A stretch of DNA of 34,791 bases. It comes from an uncultured Gammaproteobacteria bacterium (GTDB lineage: Bacteria > Pseudomonadota > Gammaproteobacteria > UBA6429 > Thiohalophilaceae). Below are positions 31,926 through 34,791 of this stretch, piece by piece; the stretch's first letter is position 1, and the number at the start of each line of letters is the position of its first letter. The notes under the pieces are model-generated. The model was not told the DNA's origin. It did no database searches and saw only the letters and a list, made by a program, of their open reading frames with translations. Position numbers and translations under genes: made by a program. The stretch lies in the NCBI GenBank assembly GCA_937967995.1, contig CALBTB010000012.1, forward strand, positions 1-34,791, in the 5' to 3' direction.

Positions 31926-32393
31926 ATGAATAAGACGGTGATACTGGTCGATGATAACCCGGACGATAGCCTGCTTATGATTCGCGCTATCAAAAAATCG
32001 GGCAATGATGTGAATATTGTGGTTCTCAATAGCGGTGCGGAGGCGCTGGACTATTTCTTTTGTCGTGGAAATCATCAAGATCGGGATGTCACTCAACAAT
32101 CATCTCTAATCCTGTTAGACCTCAAATTACCGAAGATTTCCGGCCACGATGTGTTAAAGCAATTACGTAGTGACAAACGCACTCAATGTTTACCGATTGT
32201 GGTTACATCAACTTCCAATGAACCCAGTGATGTGGAACTGAGCTATCGGCTTGGTGCCAACAGCTATATTCGTAAACCCGTCGATTTCAATACACTGGTA
32301 GTCGTTGTTGGTAAGCTTTGTGAGTACTGGTTGAATATTAATTTTCCAGCACCGGAAACGACAGAATGGACCTTAAAACGCTCAAGCTGTTAA
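31926..32393 (+). CDS. Single-domain Rcp1-like response regulator
   Basis: 155 residues, all receiver: acidic DDNPDD (9-14), phospho-acceptor Asp65 (LILLDLKLPKISG), the Thr/Ser switch in VTSTSNE and Lys117 (IRKPVD). The long alpha-beta insert (LDYFFCRGNHQDRDVTQQ) is typical of the Rcp1 type. There is no output domain, so it acts through a partner or as a phosphate carrier. Its 3' end overlaps the REC-GGDEF-EAL gene by 28 bp, so the two are translated together and the cyclase/esterase protein is an obvious downstream element of this pathway. GAGGGA lies 7 bp before the ATG. Confidence 0.93.
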   Translation: MNKTVILVDDNPDDSLLMIRAIKKSGNDVNIVVLNSGAEALDYFFCRGNHQDRDVTQQSSLILLDLKLPKISGHDVLKQLRSDKRTQCLPIVVTSTSNEPSDVELSYRLGANSYIRKPVDFNTLVVVVGKLCEYWLNINFPAPETTEWTLKRSSC

Positions 32394-34096
32394 TCGTCGA
32401 GGATTCAGAAGATGATGCCCTGCTGCTGGAACGACAGTTGCGCAAGGGCGGCTATATCCCCAGCATGAAACGTGTCACTACACGCGTGGAAATTGAAAAG
32501 GCGTTGCGTGATACGGAATGGGACCTGGTGATTTCCGATCACAACTTGCCTGGATTATCTTCAGGCATGGTTCTGGATATCGTGCAACAAAGCGGTATTG
32601 ATATTCCGTTTATTATCGTGTCCGGCAGTATTGGTGAAGAACTGGCGGTAACTGCCATGAAGACCGGTGCGCATGATTACATTATGAAAAATAACCTGAC
32701 GCGCCTGGTACCGGCAATTGAACGGGAGTTGAGAGAAAATGAAAATCGTAAGGCACATCGTCGTGCCCAGGAAGTAATAGAATATCTTGCCTACCATGAT
32801 CCCCTGACCGGACTATCAAACCGGCATGAATTTGAGTTTCGCATCAACCGGTTATTAACCGACCCGGAGTTTTTTCAGCAGGAACATATACTCTTATATA
32901 TCGATCTCGATCAGTTCAAAATCATCAATGATACCTGCGGTCATCTGGCCGGTGATGAACTGTTAAAACAACTGGCAGCGCGTTTGAAAGATACCATTGG
33001 CGAGCAGGATACCCTGTCGCGACTGGGTGGTGATGAGTTTGGCGTACTGCTACCGGACTGCAGCCTGGAGCGGGCGAACCGGGTTTCCGCCACCATGCTG
33101 GAAATTATCAAGTCGTTTCGTTTTAACTGGGAAAGTAAATCGTTCACGGTTGGCGCCAGCATCGGAATGGTACAGTTTAACGGTAAAACATTTCGTGAAA
33201 TGACATCTGTATTAAGTGCCGCGGACATGGCGTGTTACGCGGCAAAGGATCTCGGTCGCAATCGCGTGCATGTTTACAATATCGATGAAGCCAATATCCT
33301 GCGGCGCCAGGGTGAAATGCAATGGGTCTCCCGAATTAACCTGGCGCTGGAAGAAAATCGACTGGTGTTGTTTCAGCAAACCATCAAACCGGTAAACCAG
33401 AATGTGCCTGACAATATCGAGTTTCTCGTACGCATGGTGGATCAGGACGGTGAACTGATTCTGCCCGGTGCATTCATTCCGGCAGCGGAACGCTATAACC
33501 TGATGACACAGATAGATTTCTGGGTAATAAGAAATGCGTTTCGTGCTTTTGCCGAAATGATTCAGGAAGGGGATGATCCCGGCCTGATCTTTATCAATTT
33601 GTCCGGCTCCTCCCTGAGCGAAGACGGCATTTTTAATTTCATGCGTGAACATGTGGAAGCAACCGGCATCGATCCACAGCGCGTTTGTCTGGAAATTACC
33701 GAGACGGCGGCGATTAGTAACCTGGGCGTGGCCGTGTCGTTCATGCACGAAATGAAAAAGCTCGGCTTTCGGTTTGCACTGGATGATTTCGGCGCTGGGT
33801 TGAGTTCTTTCACCTACCTCAAAACCATACCAGTCGACTATATCAAGGTAGATGGCAGCTTCATTCGTGACATGCTGGATGACGAGATGGATGCGGCAAT
33901 TGTCAGCGCCATTCACCGCGTGGCACATGTCGCCGGCCTGGGTACGATCGCTGAATTTGTGGAATCAGAGGCCATTCTGGCACGTCTGCAGGAGCTGGGC
34001 TTTGATATGGCTCAGGGCTACGCCATCCATCGCCCGGAACCCTGCAAATACACCTCCATGCGCCACTCGCATCACCATAAATGGGTGGCCATTTAA
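32366..34096 (+). CDS. REC-GGDEF-EAL c-di-GMP signalling response regulator
   Basis: 576 residues, no membrane segment. Receiver about 6-125 (phospho-acceptor Asp58 in LVISDHNLPG). GGDEF domain about 138-305 with intact GGDEF (221-225), but the RxxD inhibitory site is lost (GEQD at 212-215). EAL domain about 320-565: the signature reads EFL (Glu352) and the catalytic residues FINLSG, EITET, DDFGAG (473-476), YIKVDGSF, EFVESE and AQGY are present, so phosphodiesterase activity is likely. A His-rich tail (SHHHKW) ends the protein. It is translationally coupled to the preceding receiver and is the last gene before the rRNA promoter. Confidence 0.94.
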   Translation: MDLKTLKLLIVEDSEDDALLLERQLRKGGYIPSMKRVTTRVEIEKALRDTEWDLVISDHNLPGLSSGMVLDIVQQSGIDIPFIIVSGSIGEELAVTAMKTGAHDYIMKNNLTRLVPAIERELRENENRKAHRRAQEVIEYLAYHDPLTGLSNRHEFEFRINRLLTDPEFFQQEHILLYIDLDQFKIINDTCGHLAGDELLKQLAARLKDTIGEQDTLSRLGGDEFGVLLPDCSLERANRVSATMLEIIKSFRFNWESKSFTVGASIGMVQFNGKTFREMTSVLSAADMACYAAKDLGRNRVHVYNIDEANILRRQGEMQWVSRINLALEENRLVLFQQTIKPVNQNVPDNIEFLVRMVDQDGELILPGAFIPAAERYNLMTQIDFWVIRNAFRAFAEMIQEGDDPGLIFINLSGSSLSEDGIFNFMREHVEATGIDPQRVCLEITETAAISNLGVAVSFMHEMKKLGFRFALDDFGAGLSSFTYLKTIPVDYIKVDGSFIRDMLDDEMDAAIVSAIHRVAHVAGLGTIAEFVESEAILARLQELGFDMAQGYAIHRPEPCKYTSMRHSHHHKWVAI

Positions 34097-34134
34097 CCAT
34101 TTTTGGCATCGAAAAATCTTTTTAAAAACAGCTA

Positions 34135-34170
34135 TTGACCTGCTGTTCCCGGTGCGTATAATGCGCGCCT
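34135..34170 (+). promoter_or_regulatory. rRNA operon promoter P1
   Basis: TTGACC (34135-34140), a 16-bp spacer and perfect TATAAT (34157-34162), followed by a GC-rich discriminator (GCGCGCC) as in stringently controlled rRNA promoters. An A/T-rich stretch upstream (34111-34130) could be an UP element. The expected start is near 34169. Confidence 0.88.
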
Positions 34171-34229
34171 TCGCACGGCAATCGCTCCAGAGCGGTACTT
34201 CGGAGCGACCCATAAGTCCTTGTTTTGGC

Positions 34230-34267
34230 TTTACTGGGTACCGTTATATGCTATATAATGGTGGGTC
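34230..34267 (+). promoter_or_regulatory. Candidate rRNA operon promoter P2
   Basis: A perfect TATAAT (34254-34259) with a weak -35 box TTTACT (34230-34235) at 18 bp. The position about 100 bp after P1 fits the usual tandem P1-P2 layout. Confidence 0.55.
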
Positions 34268-34271
34268 TGCG

Positions 34272-34313
34272 ACGGCTTCCAGATTGGTGGCCGTTTTTGC
34301 TCTTTAACAATTT
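34272..34313 (+). promoter_or_regulatory. rRNA leader antitermination region (boxB-like stem and boxA)
   Basis: TGCTCTTTAACAATTT (34298-34313) is a boxA sequence nearly identical to that of E. coli rrn leaders, where Nus factors bind. The stem ACGGC / GCCGT (34272-34276, 34290-34294) just before it takes the place of boxB. A further hairpin GTCACG / CGTGAC (34439-34456) lies close to the mature 16S end. Confidence 0.85.
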
Positions 34314-34466
34314 GATCAGGTAATTTGTGTGGGTGCTTGCATCATTCGTAAGGCAATGTTTGCCAAATGAAAATTGATGTAAGTTACCTATAGTCAACGT
34401 AATTTTTTGACCTAGGATGCTCTCATCAGCAAGGTTTTGTCACGCCTCAACGTGACTATCAAACTT

Positions 34467-34791
<325 letters not shown>

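Noticed and set aside
1..34466. tRNA genes, CRISPR arrays, insertion sequences, prophage genes
   Set aside because: Looked for on both strands. No tRNA-like cloverleaf, spaced repeats, transposase or integrase was found.

Overview
The window is chromosomal DNA of a gammaproteobacterium. The last 325 bases are the 5' end of a 16S rRNA gene of gammaproteobacterial type. The order argC - coiled-coil protein - bactofilin - erpA ... anmK - M23 peptidase - tyrS - rrn is the order I recall around argC and tyrZ in Pseudomonas and relatives. A periplasmic DsrE-like protein, a quinoprotein-relay-type metallohydrolase and a small type I citrate synthase would fit a sulfur-oxidising relative such as Chromatiales, but that placement is inference. 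I see no prophage, insertion sequence, CRISPR array or tRNA gene.

Layout. 1-1035: tail of a Y-family DNA polymerase, convergent with a SRAP (YedK/HMCES-type) abasic-site protein. 1036-2527: secreted metallo-beta-lactamase-fold protein and secreted DsrE-like protein, in one run with SRAP. 2601-4109: PAS-GGDEF cyclase and a small DUF5684 membrane protein. 4261-9539: a two-component system (OmpR-type regulator and a large sensor kinase) divergent from an operon of PspA-like, membrane and vWA proteins. A CpxR/OmpR-like direct repeat lies between them, which suggests an envelope-stress module. 9623-13428: RssA-like patatin, a 330-bp block of nested palindromes, a photolyase, and a divergent SplB-like radical SAM protein. 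13429-13591: a strong sigma54 promoter match followed about 65 nt later by a Rho-independent terminator, which together predict a small RNA with a CU-rich anti-Shine-Dalgarno stretch. 13592-16553: alpha/beta hydrolase, HemJ, TlpA-like thioredoxin and ClcA. 16554-20671: a second predicted small terminated transcript, then argC, DUF6776-like protein, bactofilin, erpA and citrate synthase. 20697-26755: a GGDEF-EAL protein, anmK, an M23 peptidase and tyrS.

26810-34096 is a signalling island between tyrS and the rRNA operon. It holds a periplasmic solute-binding protein overlapping a PAS/GAF sensor kinase, a receiver fused to an unfamiliar 76-residue N-terminal domain, a free-standing paralogue of that domain, two more Rcp1-like receivers and a REC-GGDEF-EAL protein. 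With the two other c-di-GMP proteins, the window encodes three GGDEF proteins and two EAL domains.

The observations I find most worth checking are the sigma54-driven small RNA just upstream of a gene that starts on the terminator's T-tract, the unfamiliar domain found both fused and free, the nested palindrome block, and the PspA/vWA operon with its own two-component system.
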